Assembly: GCA_020740775.1 (NCBI GenBank)
Contig: JAHEWK010000013.1
Coordinates: 2,108,001 to 2,172,000 of the forward strand
Source: Ilyonectria destructans
Lineage: Eukaryota; Ascomycota; Sordariomycetes; Hypocreales; Nectriaceae
Reading direction: 5' to 3'
DNA: 64,000 bases
Positions 32,713-44,386 of the stretch are shown here, in pieces (within the stretch, counting starts at the first letter, position 1; each line of letters opens with the position of its first letter). A program made the position numbers and the translations under genes. The notes beneath the pieces were generated by a model. The model saw only the letters and a list, made by a program, of their open reading frames with translations, searched no databases and was not told where the DNA came from.

Positions 32713-33924
32713 ATGCGCTCTCAATCGCCCACCCCGCATCCCAACCAAGTCCGGTCCGCCTGCGAGCGCTGCCGCCGCCAGAAACTCCGCTGCTCGCGTC
32801 CGGCCGCCGCCTCGGCCTCTTGCGCGCGATGCGCCCGGCTCAGCCTACCATGCCAGCCGGGCCCGCAGCGTCGCATCGGCCGGCCTCTGAAGAAGGACTT
32901 GGTGCTGCAGAAAGCCTCCGGTTCTCCTGACACCGCCGTCAGCCTGGATGTGCTGGGCGACAGTTGCCCTGGCGGCGAGATACAGTTCCTCGACGGCCTT
33001 CTCGATGATACTGTGCCCGGCACCGAGTGGACCATGGCGTTTAATTCACAGTTTGGCTCCAGCTGCTCTGAGACGGTCGGCTTTCCGTTGGAGATCTGGT
33101 CTCCCATCCAAGAACTGGACCTGCCGTCCTACGAGCATCAGCTGATCCTGCCAACCAACACCCACTTCGAGGCACTGTCGCGGCTGAACGTGGACATTCG
33201 CAAGGGCTTGGAAAACGTCACGCGCTTCGTAGTCCAGCCAACCTTTGAAGACTTCATTTGCACGCCTCACAAGGACATGGGCGGCTACAGGAATGTGCAG
33301 TTGCTCATGACGAATGGCCAAGAATTCCTAGACATCATCATGGCTCTCCACCGACAGCTCGGCACCCGGCCTGTGCCGAGGCAAACGCATCCCCCATCTC
33401 CGAATCCCTTCACTTTGGCGTTGGACTCTTTTTTCACCACGCCAGCGAAGCCTTCATCAACTGGAACCACCCCTGATGATGATCTACCCGAGTGCACCAC
33501 ACACGACGCCCCGACCATGCTCCTCGTCATCTCCTGCTACGTCCAGCTCATCAAGCACATCGAGATACTCCTGGATATTGTATACGAATCCATCAACAAC
33601 CCGGAAGCAAGCCCCATCGGTCGTGCCCCCATGTCTTACGCCGGTGTGCCCATTATTCAGCCATCGTCCCAGTTCATCCTCTTCTGCGAGCTGGTCTATC
33701 ATGTTGTTGCGCAGATCAACCTCGTCCTAGGGCTCCCGAGTGCATGGTCTGGTCGAAGCGTCTGGACCGGTTTGTTGCGTCCCCAGAGGTATCGGAACCT
33801 GGTGAATGCCGAGTTGGGTGCCGTGGATGGATCATGGACAACACGTCCAGCAAAGGTGTTGGAGAAGACGAAGATGACAAAAGACATGTTTGTCGAGCTT
33901 GGAATGATGGGACTTGATGCATGA
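32713..33924 (+). CDS. Zn2Cys6 transcription factor (AflR-like size)
   Basis: Intronless, 403 residues. The binuclear zinc cluster is near the N-terminus, with Cys17, 20, 27, 37, 40 and 47 in 'SACERCRRQKLRC' and 'CARCARLSLPC', followed by the basic linker 'GPQRRIGRPLKKD'. The remainder lacks the long fungal-specific regulatory domain and instead has a segment 'APTMLLVISCYVQLIKHIE' at about 257-275, typical of the short AflR-like regulators of secondary-metabolite clusters. It should be a nuclear protein binding CGG-type half-sites. It lies directly behind the MFS gene on the same strand, so it may control that exporter. No biosynthetic enzymes lie beside the pair, so a full cluster is not evident. 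Confidence 0.93.
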   Translation: MRSQSPTPHPNQVRSACERCRRQKLRCSRPAAASASCARCARLSLPCQPGPQRRIGRPLKKDLVLQKASGSPDTAVSLDVLGDSCPGGEIQFLDGLLDDTVPGTEWTMAFNSQFGSSCSETVGFPLEIWSPIQELDLPSYEHQLILPTNTHFEALSRLNVDIRKGLENVTRFVVQPTFEDFICTPHKDMGGYRNVQLLMTNGQEFLDIIMALHRQLGTRPVPRQTHPPSPNPFTLALDSFFTTPAKPSSTGTTPDDDLPECTTHDAPTMLLVISCYVQLIKHIEILLDIVYESINNPEASPIGRAPMSYAGVPIIQPSSQFILFCELVYHVVAQINLVLGLPSAWSGRSVWTGLLRPQRYRNLVNAELGAVDGSWTTRPAKVLEKTKMTKDMFVELGMMGLDA

Positions 33925-34337
33925 TCGGTCATCCGCCCGTCAAACAATCTCCAAGCAAAGGTTCGTAACAGAAAGCATGTTTTGTCATGCCAGGCTGAAG
34001 AAATGAGGCCTAATAGCCGATTCAGGCCGGGTTCTAGTCATGGAACACAGTGCACATTGCGACAAAATACAGAGCTTAGCGAAAGAAGTACTCTGGCTAT
34101 AACTAGAGACAATTACTCGAAGCATCAAGAATTGAATCAGCGCCAGGTCAATTTGGTGGGCGTAAGTATAACTCTACTCTAACGCATTCTAAAACGCATT
34201 AATGATAATACCACCGAAACTTCACCCCCCTTTACAAAAGAAATCATGTCTGGCCGTCTCATCGTAGTGGTGTACATCCATAGAACCTTCCAACGCCATC
34301 CCTAAACTCCAAGCAGGAAATCCAGAACTCGAACTAA
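33925..34337. other. Intergenic region between convergent genes
   Basis: 3' flanks of the regulator and of the 2EXR gene. No feature recognised. Confidence 0.55.
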
Positions 34338-35741
34338 TTATCGTAGAGGTGCTGTAAAGGTAAACTCATACTCATTTCCTTCAGAAACACCAAACACGAA
34401 CGGGAAAGTTGCCTTCAACTCAGTTGGGGCGTTTCCTATTGTCAGAGCCGATGTTATTTGAGGAGAATGCCGACTCCTCCAAGTAGGATGCTCTTCGCAA
34501 AAGGCTCGTTTGTTGCGACCCTTCTTGATCGGTGTAGTTGGTGCCTTCCTCATCTCTGTACGGCGTCCAACAGTCCACTCGCAGGCAAGCACTCCAAACT
34601 TGACCTTTTCTGGGTTTTTGTGACAGCTGAGCTTGCTTGTCTTTGCGTACTTGACGTACCGATCCTGCAACCACGACGTTGTCTCAAAAACCTTGGATTT
34701 AACAGTCCACTCTTGGTCATCAACTTCGAAGTATGTCCTGTTTCCACCCTCGAACTTGCCCGGTGTCCTCTTGCCTAGATCTCAAGTCAGCTTTACTTCA
34801 ACCAAAGTCAAGGGCAGACTCCACAAACCCTTAATCTCAGTCCCGGCCGCAGCTCCTGCACAACTGCTTTCTTGCCCATCTTCACTGGTGGACTTGCGCA
34901 GAATGAGATAGTCGACAAAGTAAAAGTGCTCGAGGTTTGGCAGATATCGTGCGAGAAACTGGTAAAGGTGCTTCGGATACGCGACTCTATCGGGTGTATT
35001 GTGTATCTGCCCACAGACCGAGCAACGGGTAGGCGAATGCTGTTCATGCCACTTGTGACAGTAGCGAACAGCAACTTTGCGGATTCGCTCAAGTCCTGGG
35101 CATGTAATAGTCTTTGTGAACTGGAAGCCATCTTCGAAAACATCCTGGGGGACGTATTCCAGAGATACAATGTCCGAGGAGATGTCAAGGCTGATCATCC
35201 GGCCACCACCCAGCTTGAGAGTGGTTGGTCGAGTCATCAGATGCTTGACGACATTCGACGCCTCGTTGCAAGTAACGGACAGCTTGGTGATTTCCTGGTT
35301 GAGTGTCGTGTAGTACGAAATGTCCGCTTCCGGGCTTGGATATAGTGGCACCAAGCTCGCACAGTGAGATACGGTCGGGTGCACTTCACGCCTGACCTCC
35401 AGGGCAATGTCGTCGTCTTCCTTATCCTCATCGCTACTATCCTCGGAGTCTGTATGAAGAGGGTCCATGGTCTTGGTCCACCACCTCCCACTGATTTCGG
35501 CGGACTGGATCTTGAGGAAGTGCATGCCAGGTGTCGAGAGCGTAGATTCCCAAATCTGATGGCGGATCTCGGCGGGGAGACGGGCAAACGGCGAGAAGTC
35601 GCGACAGTCGTTGGGGATCTCGAACTTGATTGCTGAGTCCATCATCGGCGACAAACGAAGGTCAAACTCCTCGCTGGGAGTGTCTCGGCGTTGGACCATG
35701 GCGCCGGGCTGGTTGTCGACAGCAAAGTCGAGCGAGTTCAT
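34338..35741 (-). CDS. 2EXR-domain protein with an internal TGA or a 54-nt intron
   Basis: The first 319 codons (35741-34785) encode a 2EXR protein: 'FSPFARLPAEIRHQIWEST' at residues ~48-66, an acidic Asp/Glu/Ser run at ~97-110 and a Cys pair in 'TRCSVCGQIHN'. A TGA at 34782-34784 then interrupts the frame, but the same frame stays open for 147 further codons ('GKFEGGNRTYFEVDDQEW', 'KVKFGVLACEWTVGRRTEM') to a stop at 34338. A 54-nt intron at 34775-34828 (GTTTGT donor, CTGAC branch, CTAG acceptor) would remove the TGA and keep the frame, giving 449 residues. The donor is weak and the removed residues look protein-like, so readthrough or a nonsense mutation remains possible. The function of 2EXR proteins is unknown. 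Confidence 0.7.
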
Positions 35742-38700
35742 TGTTGGAATGCCGTGTCTGGGGCGAACTGGCAGCTCGGGACCAGGACGCAGTCAGGCAG
35801 ACCGGGGACAGACTGAGACCCGAGACTCAGGTGGAAAGGAGAGTGAGGATACAGAGTATCGGTGATGGTGAAGTTATGATAAAGGAATGAGGTTGAGAAG
35901 GAGAGCCGCATCACGGGGTCATTGTTCAGGCAGCTGAGGTGGGGTACCGAAGCCCAGTAGGCAGGCGCCCGTCACGGTCCAGCCACGGTGCTGTTAAGCG
36001 ACACTATGCCGTTGAATCGCACAGAAGGGCTGAAAGTGGCTGTTCCAGGGTAAGTATGTTTGCACGAAATTGACTGGTTGCTGTTCCAAGTAGTGAATTT
36101 TAGGGGAAATAGCGGTGGTTTAGCATAGGTCGCTTCCAGTAAATCAATCACTACTGCCCTCCGTACCCATGTAGCGAGGTGTTGCTGCCTTGCGCATTGG
36201 GCTACGCATCCACCCGATTGGCGTCCAATTCACGCGGTTTCCGTCCGTCAAAGTCGGAAACACCACCATGACGCGACATGACGGTAATGGGGGCATTAAA
36301 TCATGCACTGCATTAAATTAGTCCAGAAACCTGCGGCTCTGTGCTGCGGAGAGTGAACGTGATGCACAGCCCCATGCCTCGAGCGTGGCGTCCTCAGCCA
36401 GCCTACCGGGCTGAGACCAATGTCGATGGCGCAGCAACCCAACCCTCAGAGAGCCTCGCCAACTAATGCAATCGACATCAGCTTAGGAATACTCGCCTCT
36501 AATCCAATAGGAACTCTCCATTTTTCGTCAAGCTGGCCACGAGAACTCCTCTATCCATCACTCTCCGATTGGCGCTTGTGCCAAACCTTGCGTGTCTCTG
36601 CCGCCATCACGACAAAACGTGTCACCCTCACAATCTCAGTTACACCAGGCAGGGGCTCAGCACGAGGGCGGCGCCGCCATCACCGTCATTGTCGCAAAGC
36701 CAACGGAAGAAACTCGGGTTCCTAAACCACACGTCATTTGTACCATACCGACTGCTGGGCTCCTCGACTCCTCGAGAGGCGAAGGCAACCATGCTGCTGG
36801 CGGGAGTGAGAGACGGGCGAGGCAATGATGCCATCGTCAACCAGCCTAGATCCCCCACTCCATAAGGCGCCCGGGGCGACGTCGATCATCAAACCATTCT
36901 GACGTCCATGTTCCACGTGCCCGTACAATCCTACCTCCCGGGGGCGTGTCGTCGATAGTCCTAGACAATTAGCCTACCTTCGAGACATAGTTTTGTTCAT
37001 CCATCCGTCTCGTGGCGGCATCCGTTTGCCTCTACTGGTCGTCGGGGCTAGTTGGAGTAGGCCCCTCCTCGCCCCCCAGTAAAACCCGAAGATAGGGAGC
37101 TTGAGGGGCGAAGAGGAACGGGAGACAAGGGACAACATTGTTGTCGCATGAACACGCGGCCCCACTGACGGCCAAAAAAGACGTCATCTCATCCGGATGC
37201 TTCTTCAGCAAAATGTAAAAATCTGGAAAAGAAAAAAAAACGGCAACCCGTCCTAGCCAAATGGTGTCATGTTGGAGTCTTGTTGAGGTCCAGACGGGTC
37301 TTTCTGCGCGACCCCGGTTCTAGTGCCCAGCGGGGAGGGAGGGACCCCTATTATGACATCATGTGGGGCGCAATCGATAAGCTCATGCTTACCCTCCTGA
37401 CGGGACCAAGGGTTCGGACGGAAAGGCCAACCGCCACGCTATGAGATTTTGGGGTAGCTGTTGAGAAGTCTTTCGTGCTTCGGCGTCTCGTGTGTTACCC
37501 CCATTGACTATAGATTCTGGGAAAGATCCTTCATCGCATGCATCAACTAGTACAATGATCCGCGGCTGCACGTCGTGAAGGGATGCCAGAAGCTATCATG
37601 ACACATGGGAGCTTGGCGAGCTTTGGCTTCATCCTCGGCCACATCTACCCCTCCCGCGCCGCGTCCCCGGTGTCAATAGGAGGAGGGGAAAATAGCTCAA
37701 ATCAATCATCGTGGTCGAGCTCACCTAGCTAAGTGATCTACATCGCCACCGAAGCGCCAACGCTCTGCCTCGCGGTGAGTGTGGTGAGTAGTCCGAGTTG
37801 CCTCACGGCAGGAGACAAGGGTCCGGAAGGCAACCGAACTACCCCAGGACCGAGTTTTGCGTAGACTCTCATTCACTCCCTGTATTAGTGAGCCAAAAGA
37901 AGTGAGTCGCGAACCACGCGACTTCGGCCTTGTTCCCTCAAGCCCACGGAAAATCTAGATCGGTGTCACAACGGCGGAGCACTGCCATGCATGGCCACGC
38001 GCAGGCGTTGAGGTCATCGGCGATTGCTCTCGTGTCAAAGTCGAGACCCCCCTCCCCCCCCTCCGGGGCCCCACTATCTGTCGTCATATCTTTAGAAATT
38101 GATGGGGAAAAAAGGCATCGTCCGGCCGGCCTCGACCCATTCATCTGTCTCGCATGGCTTGAGTGGTTCCCTGAGGCGTTGCCTTCGGTGCAGCGTACCT
38201 CTCCTTGACCCTAGACGGGTTGGGTGGCAGGGAGGGAGCGCAAAGCGTGGAATCCCCCGAGCCCCCGAGCCCATTCACACATAAAAACCTGCTTGTGCCC
38301 ACACTTGGCTGCTCGATCTGCGGCTGTCTCACTATCACAATCGAAATCATCTCGCAGCTGCTATCCTTGGCTTCCCCCAGGGTTGGCCATTCCTCGTCCC
38401 TCTCGAGCTTGAGGTGGTGTCGTTAGTGCAGAAGCTCAATGTAAGGCGATCCAGTCGGGTCTGACCCTAATGATGCAATTCCCGACGCTGCGGTTCCGCT
38501 ACCCAGCTGTGCGCGCTCAGCTAGGGGTTCTCCAGCGCTCTCTCTCAGGCCTCATCCACTAACAGCCCTACTAGATTAGCGATCTTGGCTTCAGCCCTAC
38601 GCATCTGGGCGCCCGCAGTCTCCACCAGCGCCATCGTCCCCTCACGTCGCTGCAAACGGCCCTGAGCACGCTCGAATTAATTCGCTCGAATCCAGCCATC

Positions 38701-38947
38701 CGATGATCAGGCCCTTATGGACGGCGTATCATCCACCGGCGCGGTGCGCTACATAAATCTTCTTGAGTGCGGGCTCACCACATCCCAGTCCCCGTTACTT
38801 GTTCTGGCGATGAGGACCAGACCAGGGCGCGTTTAATCCCGTGCACTGGACCGGGCTTCGTGCAGTCGCCGAAACAATAAACAACTTCCCATCCAATGCC
38901 TCTGGGAGAAGTCGAGAACTAATGCAGTGATGTTCCGCCCGTTTCAG
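35742..38947. other. Gene-poor region
   Basis: About 3.2 kb with only short, low-complexity frames. It contains a small perfect hairpin, AGTCGCG-AACCA-CGCGACT, near 37905. The 5' exon or exons of the small gene ending at 39215 probably lie in the last few hundred bases, but I could not fix them; a candidate initiating stretch beginning 'MDGVSSTGAVRYINLLE' starts near 38718. Confidence 0.4.
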
Positions 38948-39215
38948 AACTGAATCCGGCGCGAACAACCAAGCCCAGCCTCCCAACCCCGCCTCTGACA
39001 ATCCCAACCATATCCTCGTGTCCGTCCCTGTAGATCGCCGGCACAGCATCGGTCGCTACACCCAGCCCAGCGACTATCTAGCTTTGGGCCATCCCGACCG
39101 CAGCCTCCGTGCTCCTCCAGGGTTTGCTCCGCCACAGACTAGGCGGGAGAGCATTCAGCGCATGAGTGAGATTCTCGGTGCCCTCGAGGGCAAACTCCAG
39201 TCCCCTTCCACGTGA
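38948..39215 (+). CDS. Last exon of a small PPGFxPP-motif protein
   Basis: A strong acceptor (ACTAAT branch, then CCCGTTTCAG) opens an exon encoding 88 residues, including 'NHILVSVPVDRRHSIGRY', 'LRAPPGFAPPQTRRESIQRM' and a helical, charged end finishing LQSPST. It parallels the small gene at 41543-41858, which has 'HVTFTSVPIDPTFSLRKS', 'RPPPGFRPPLTVSASKKRM' and a similar helical end. The shared pattern is H(I/V)..-SVP(V/I)D-S-PPGFxPPxT-RM, so both exons are very likely real and paralogous. The upstream exon is not identified. No signal peptide or known domain is visible, and the function is unknown. Confidence 0.5.
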
Positions 39216-41542
39216 TTTGATGGCGGAGGGGACCGCTATTAAGTAAAGACTTTACTGGTAAGTTAGCTCTGGTTACCGAGATACCTGCAACCCCGACTTA
39301 CATTTACGTTCAGGTTGTCTCCTCATTGTGTGGGTATTGTTTTCGCGTGCTGCATGAGAAGGAAGAGCGAGATGCTAAACGGCCCGTTCGTCAAAAACTC
39401 GCTGCCTGATGACATGGTGCTGCCAGACTTGATTAATTGTCCCAATAGATGGATTGCATGTACACTACGCCGCGTTCATCCACTCGCTCCTTGTTCACCA
39501 TGTGCTTGATCTCCCATGCCAGCCACGTCGCGCTCGAGCCAGCCACGACGAACGTAGCGCCCGGAATCACCAAGATTTCGGAGTCCGCATGCCAGCCTTC
39601 GTTGGTGCAAACATTTCACACTTGCTTGAGGTTTGAAATCAATGGTGAATTGCACACAAACCCCTAACGTTCATGAGTCGCCGGCAGCGACTTGAAGTAA
39701 ATAAAGACCCGATAATCGAGATGTATTTGGATATGCTTTTCTGCTTCATTCAGTGACACCATGCGTATGGCATGTATTCCGGACGTGAAAATGTGCGGGT
39801 GGGAGTCTCAAAATCGCTGGTCACAATTGGGTACCAGCCCTGACTTCTGTCCAACACTTGGGATTCATGAGGGGAATGCTCGAGTATTAAGGTAAATGGA
39901 GAGTAAGCCCGGCAAACTACTGTAAATTAACGCGCATAACGGCAAAGCCACAGTATCTCCACCCGGGCTCCCATCACACCACACTCGTCTAAGTCCTGCT
40001 ACATGACACCATGCAGTCTGGGAGCATGGGCAGTATGAGGTGCTGTCCCGATACCTCGGTCTTGGGAACGCTCATGTAAAGAGCCTGGTATGTCTTGGCC
40101 CATGGCTAAGCCGTTGGGGTTGGTGTTACATTGGGCGCCGTGGGATCCCTCTGACCCGCGGTAACTAAGACAGCCACGGCCGAAGACACGTCAGACACGC
40201 CATGGGGACTCACGAAGCCTACCGAAGTCTCTGGTACAATGTGAATATGCTCCGCCGCCGGGTGGGATCCATTGGCCACAGGATGTTCGATCCATCTGTA
40301 TCGTTTCCAGCGCAACATGCGGCACCCGGAACAAGAGACACCTTCGCACGACCTGTTAGCTGGCCGTTTCCGAGTAGTTCTCGGCACTTGGTCCGTGGCC
40401 CGGCTCACTTTGGCATCCAATCATGAGGTGTCAGTGCCAGCTGCAGCGCTCGGCCCAACGTGGGGTGCGGTGAAAGACCCCAGTCGAGTAAGTTACCTGC
40501 GCATCTCGACCGTCAATGGCCAGCTAAAGTACTCGGCAGCCACGCCTCCAAACGTCTCCTTGTATTTGGCAAGGTAGCCTGCGCCACATACCCGTCCCTT
40601 GAGAAATTGGAAATACACAAACGCACTCTTCCATGTGGAACCGTTGAGAACGTTGTCCACGTCACCGCAACACCCTGACCGTATTATTTTCTCATTGCGT
40701 TGTTTCCTACCTACCATGGAGGCAGTGGCTGGGGATTGACCACAGTCAAACCGAACCCAAATTGTGGCGGCGCCTCCTTGAAGCGGATAATGCACCCAAC
40801 ACACTCGACGGACGGGTTTTCCACTTGGAACCTTCAGAAACTGGCCAATCTCCAAATGCTGCTTAACATACCTACCTACTGTATCATCAGCTGCAAAAGA
40901 TGGTGTGTATAATGCATACCGTATGTCCAATCACCATGCTGCATAATATACTACCGAGCATGTATCATTCCGCCTGCAGCCATCCGCAAGATGCCGTCCT
41001 TCGAAGTTCCACTTATTTGTGCCCCATCACTGGCCACGCTTTGCCATACATGGGCTCTCCGACACTTTGTTTGCCTTGCTTGAGCTGAGGGACACTTTAC
41101 GGGGCTGATCTGCCAGTTCCAGAAACACCCAGCCAATCAGGGCTGCGTGCGTGCAGTGTTAGGCTTGCCGCCGGCGTACACCCTTGTCAAAGACGGTGTA
41201 ATAACGTGTAATAGTCAGTCCCGATTCCACTTCAGTATTCAGCATTTACCTCATCATTACCGTCCTCGTCATTCAGCAGTCAAGGGGTATTTCCCACCAC
41301 TGCAACTGCCGCGCCGACGAACCCATTGGTTCGCAATGTACCTTGAACGGCGATAAGATGAATGGCTCTTGGTATAAAGATAGGTGGGTTGCCCAGCCAA
41401 AAACCTGGACCGAACCTCAAGGCCATCAGAGCACCTTGTACTTCTCCACGAGGGTCTTATATCAACGGAACCACCAAACCCCCACCTATCCAGTCATTCA
41501 AAACAACACCTCTCTCTCTCCCTCCCCTAACCTGTGTTTATC
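39216..41542. other. Gene-poor region between the two small genes
   Basis: About 2.3 kb; short frames only. It includes the upstream flank of the second small gene, with TC-rich tracts just before its start codon. Nothing else supported. Confidence 0.45.
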
Positions 41543-41858
41543 ATGTCGACACCCATTCAATCGTAAGACCAATTCCTCTTCCGCCATACTTCCACCATAT
41601 TCACTGCTCTACACTCCCCTAGACAGCCCTCGCTTTTTTTCCTCCGCCGTTGCTGATGCTGATTACCGAAACAGTTCGGGGCATGTGACCTTCACGTCGG
41701 TCCCAATTGACCCCACCTTCTCCCTCCGGAAATCCCTGGCCCAAGTCGGCAATCCTCACCACCGTCCACCACCAGGATTTCGGCCGCCGCTCACGGTTTC
41801 CGCCTCAAAAAAGCGGATGGAGAAGATGATAAAAGAGTTAGATGGACCATTAAGATGA
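41543..41858 (+). CDS. Small PPGFxPP-motif protein, 67 aa
   Basis: Exon 1 (41543-41562, MSTPIQ plus two bases of a Ser codon) is followed by an intron with a GTAAGA donor, a GCTGATTACC branch region and a CAG acceptor. Exon 2 (41675-41858) gives 'SGHVTFTSVPIDPTFSLRK' and 'HRPPPGFRPPLTVSASKKRM', ending 'EKMIKELDGPLR'. Unspliced reading gives a longer 171-codon frame that starts upstream, but the splice signals and the match to the exon at 38948-39215 favour the short form. The protein is basic, has no signal peptide or membrane span, and could be an intracellular or nuclear adaptor; that is speculation. The family is not one I can name. Confidence 0.6.
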
Positions 41859-43220
41859 CAAAAAAAAAGATAGAGCATTTGATAGCCTATATACAGTAAT
41901 GAGATGGAGAGCCAAAGGGCTAAAGCACTTTTGAAAGCTGGGTTCGGTGTGTTTGGTCCAGCACACGGAGACAAAAGTCGGTTTCGTCCGATCCCAATCC
42001 AATTCCAGCCATATTTTCATGTCACCTGCCTCGTTGTCTCAACTAATTACCTTGTCCAACGGTGCTGCCTTGGAATAGACTATACCCAGTTTGTCGTCAA
42101 AGTGCACTTGTCCACACAGCACACGCACACAGACCTGAGTATCCCATCCCACACCTCGCGGCTAAAACGACATGTGTCGTGTGTAACGTGTAACGTGTAA
42201 CACAGAGGTGACGAGGTGAAAGAAATTCCCTCTTCTTAGCTTCGCATAATGTAAATTCCACACGGTTGAAAGCCGCAATAGACTCGATTTCGGTAGTGGA
42301 GAGGGACTGGGGAGCCGGCTGACACACAATGCAGTGCGTTTCACAGGCTGATTGGATTCCTCATCATTACCCATGACGCTGGATGACGGTGGTGACACAG
42401 GCCTCAGGGAAAGTAGACGGGTCCCGGGAGCCAGGAAACAAACGGGGCGGCGCGGTGGCCACTCGGCACTCCTCCACCGTGCTGACAGTCTCGAGGGTCC
42501 GAGGTGCGCGGGCTGAATCATAAATGATATGTAGTATTACAATTCTCGGGCGAGGCAACCAAGGCCAGGGCCAAGCGCAAACACGAAGCAACGGACACTA
42601 ACAAGAGGCATCCAAGGCTAGGGGAGGACGCAAGCTGACCCGGCTGCATTCCCCAACGAATCAACAGGCCTTCGAGCATACAAGACGCCCTCGAGCATAC
42701 CACAGGCCCTCAAGCCTACGAGCCTGGCGAGAACCACCGAATCTAGACGTTCTCCTTGTGATTTGAATGTGCCGTCGCCTGATATCCGAATTGCTGGTTG
42801 AGCTACTCGGCGCAATGTGGATAATCAGCTGCGGGATGACATTACATGAGACCGCCCACACAAGCAGCCACACTTTCACTGATGTCTCACCTCTGGCACT
42901 CACGCCACGTCCACATCTCCGTACAGTTTTCGTGTGTCTCAATCCCACAATCGCGTGGAGGCCCCATCTTTCGGCGATAATGGCCACCCGGTTCATTATT
43001 CAGCGGGCCCCGCCGTCGCATCCACTTCTACGGTGAAGATTGGCGGTCACGCCTCTAGTTATCTCCGAGATCGTCCCGCAAAGCTTCTTTTCGGCCCCAC
43101 AAAACCGGGGTTGGCTGACGCCAGCCATGGTCTAAGTGATGGGATGGCATCATTATCCAAAGCAGCAAGGCAGGGACAAGCCGGGGATGTTTATACGCTA
43201 TGAGTTCAATCAGAATGGAC
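41859..43220. other. Intergenic region upstream of the SDR gene
   Basis: No gene supported. It holds a triple GTGTAAC repeat near 42180-42200 and the 19-bp tandem repeat listed next. A frame from 42934 to 43203 looks mildly protein-like but has no ATG near its beginning. Confidence 0.45.
42667..42723 (+). repeat. Three imperfect 19-bp tandem copies
   Basis: Copies begin GGCCTTCGAGCATAC, CGCCCTCGAGCATAC and GGCCCTCAAGCCTAC, each 19 bases long. The third copy is the most diverged. Confidence 0.6.
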
Positions 43221-43230
43221 ATATATAAGG
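43221..43230 (+). promoter_or_regulatory. TATA box of the SDR gene
   Basis: ATATATAAGG lies 74-83 bases upstream of the start codon at 43304, a normal distance for a fungal TATA element with a short leader. Confidence 0.6.
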
Positions 43231-43303
43231 CATGCCAAATCCCTTGAATAAATAAAACTGCAAGCATCCTCCAAACGTCCTCAGCACACTATCAACCATC
43301 ACC

Positions 43304-44386
43304 ATGTCCAAGTACAACGCCAAAACCTCCATCCACGAGCTCGTCTCCGACTACGCCCAAATCATCAAGGGCAAAACCATACTCACCACCGGCGTGACTC
43401 CCAACAGTCTCGGCCACATCTTCGCCTCTGCAGTCGCGGCCGCCTCCCCCGCGCTGCTCATTCTCGCCGGCCGCAACCCCGCCAAGCTCCAACAAACGGC
43501 CGCCGCCATCGCCGCCGCGCACCCGGGTGCCCAGACACGGAATCTCGTCGTCGACTTGTGTTCGTTGGCATCTGTGCGTAAAGCGGCAGAGGAGGTCAAC
43601 TCGTGGACCGATGTGCCGAGTGTCGATGTCGTCGTGAACAATGCAGGTGTCATGGCCGTCGACTTCGCCCTCACGCCAGATGGTTTCGAGACGCAGTTTG
43701 CCGCGAGTCACATCGGCCACTTCCTCCTCACCAACCTCCTCATGGACAAGATCCTGGCTTCAGAATCCCCCCGCGTAGTCAACGTCTCCAGCGACGGCCA
43801 CCGCCTCGGTCCCATGAGGTGGGCAGACCCTCACTTCAGTGTAAGTCATCTCCCCGCCCCCAAACTCAACTACCCTCAGAACGCTGACCGTCTTAGAATG
43901 GTGAAACTTACAACAAATGGTACGCGTATGGCCAGGCTAAGACTGCCAACAACCTCTTTGCCCTCTCTCTTGCCGACAAGCTTAGCAAGCGCGGCCTTCA
44001 CGCCTATAGCCTACACCCAGGTGTCATCATGACGACCAGTCTAGGAAACCACGTGGACGACGGATTCGAATCCCTAGGTAAGCGTCCCTCAAATAAGCTA
44101 GATCTAAAAGTCCTGACCCTCTTTAGTCACCACAGATCGGCTCCTGGGCAACAAGGAAGGCTTTCAGGGCGAGTTTGATGTCGTTCCGGTAGAGGTCGGC
44201 ACAGCGACGCACGCGTTTGCTGCTTTCGATCCCAGCATCTCAGATCAGAATGGTGCTTATCTGATAAAATGTCGAGTCGCAGATCCCTATGTTGATACGC
44301 TCAAGCCATGGGCCACGAGTCCCATCGAGGCCGACAAACTTTGGAAACTGAGCGAGAAACTTGTTGGTCAGGAGTTCAAGTATTGA
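43304..44386 (+). CDS. Short-chain dehydrogenase/reductase
   Basis: Three exons (43304-43840, 43897-44077, 44127-44386) give 325 residues. The nucleotide-binding turn is 'TTGVTPNSLG' (28-37), a looser form of TGxxxGxG found in the retinol-dehydrogenase/WW-oxidoreductase-like SDR group. It is followed by 'LILAGRNPAKLQ' (the Arg suggests NADP), 'VVNNAGVMA' (110-118) and the active-site Ser region 'RVVNVSSDGHRLG'. The catalytic pair Tyr190-Lys194 lies in 'YAYGQAK', split from the Ser region by intron 1, and 'YSLHPGVIMTTSLG' follows. The enzyme should oxidise or reduce a small alcohol or carbonyl substrate in the cytosol; the substrate is unknown. Donors are GTAAGT and GTAAGC. A TATA box lies close upstream. 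It has no clear pathway neighbour. Confidence 0.93.

Noticed and set aside
42934..43203. 90-codon plus-strand frame just before the SDR TATA box
   Set aside because: No ATG near its beginning, no acceptor that clearly opens it, and no similarity to the nearby PPGFxPP genes.
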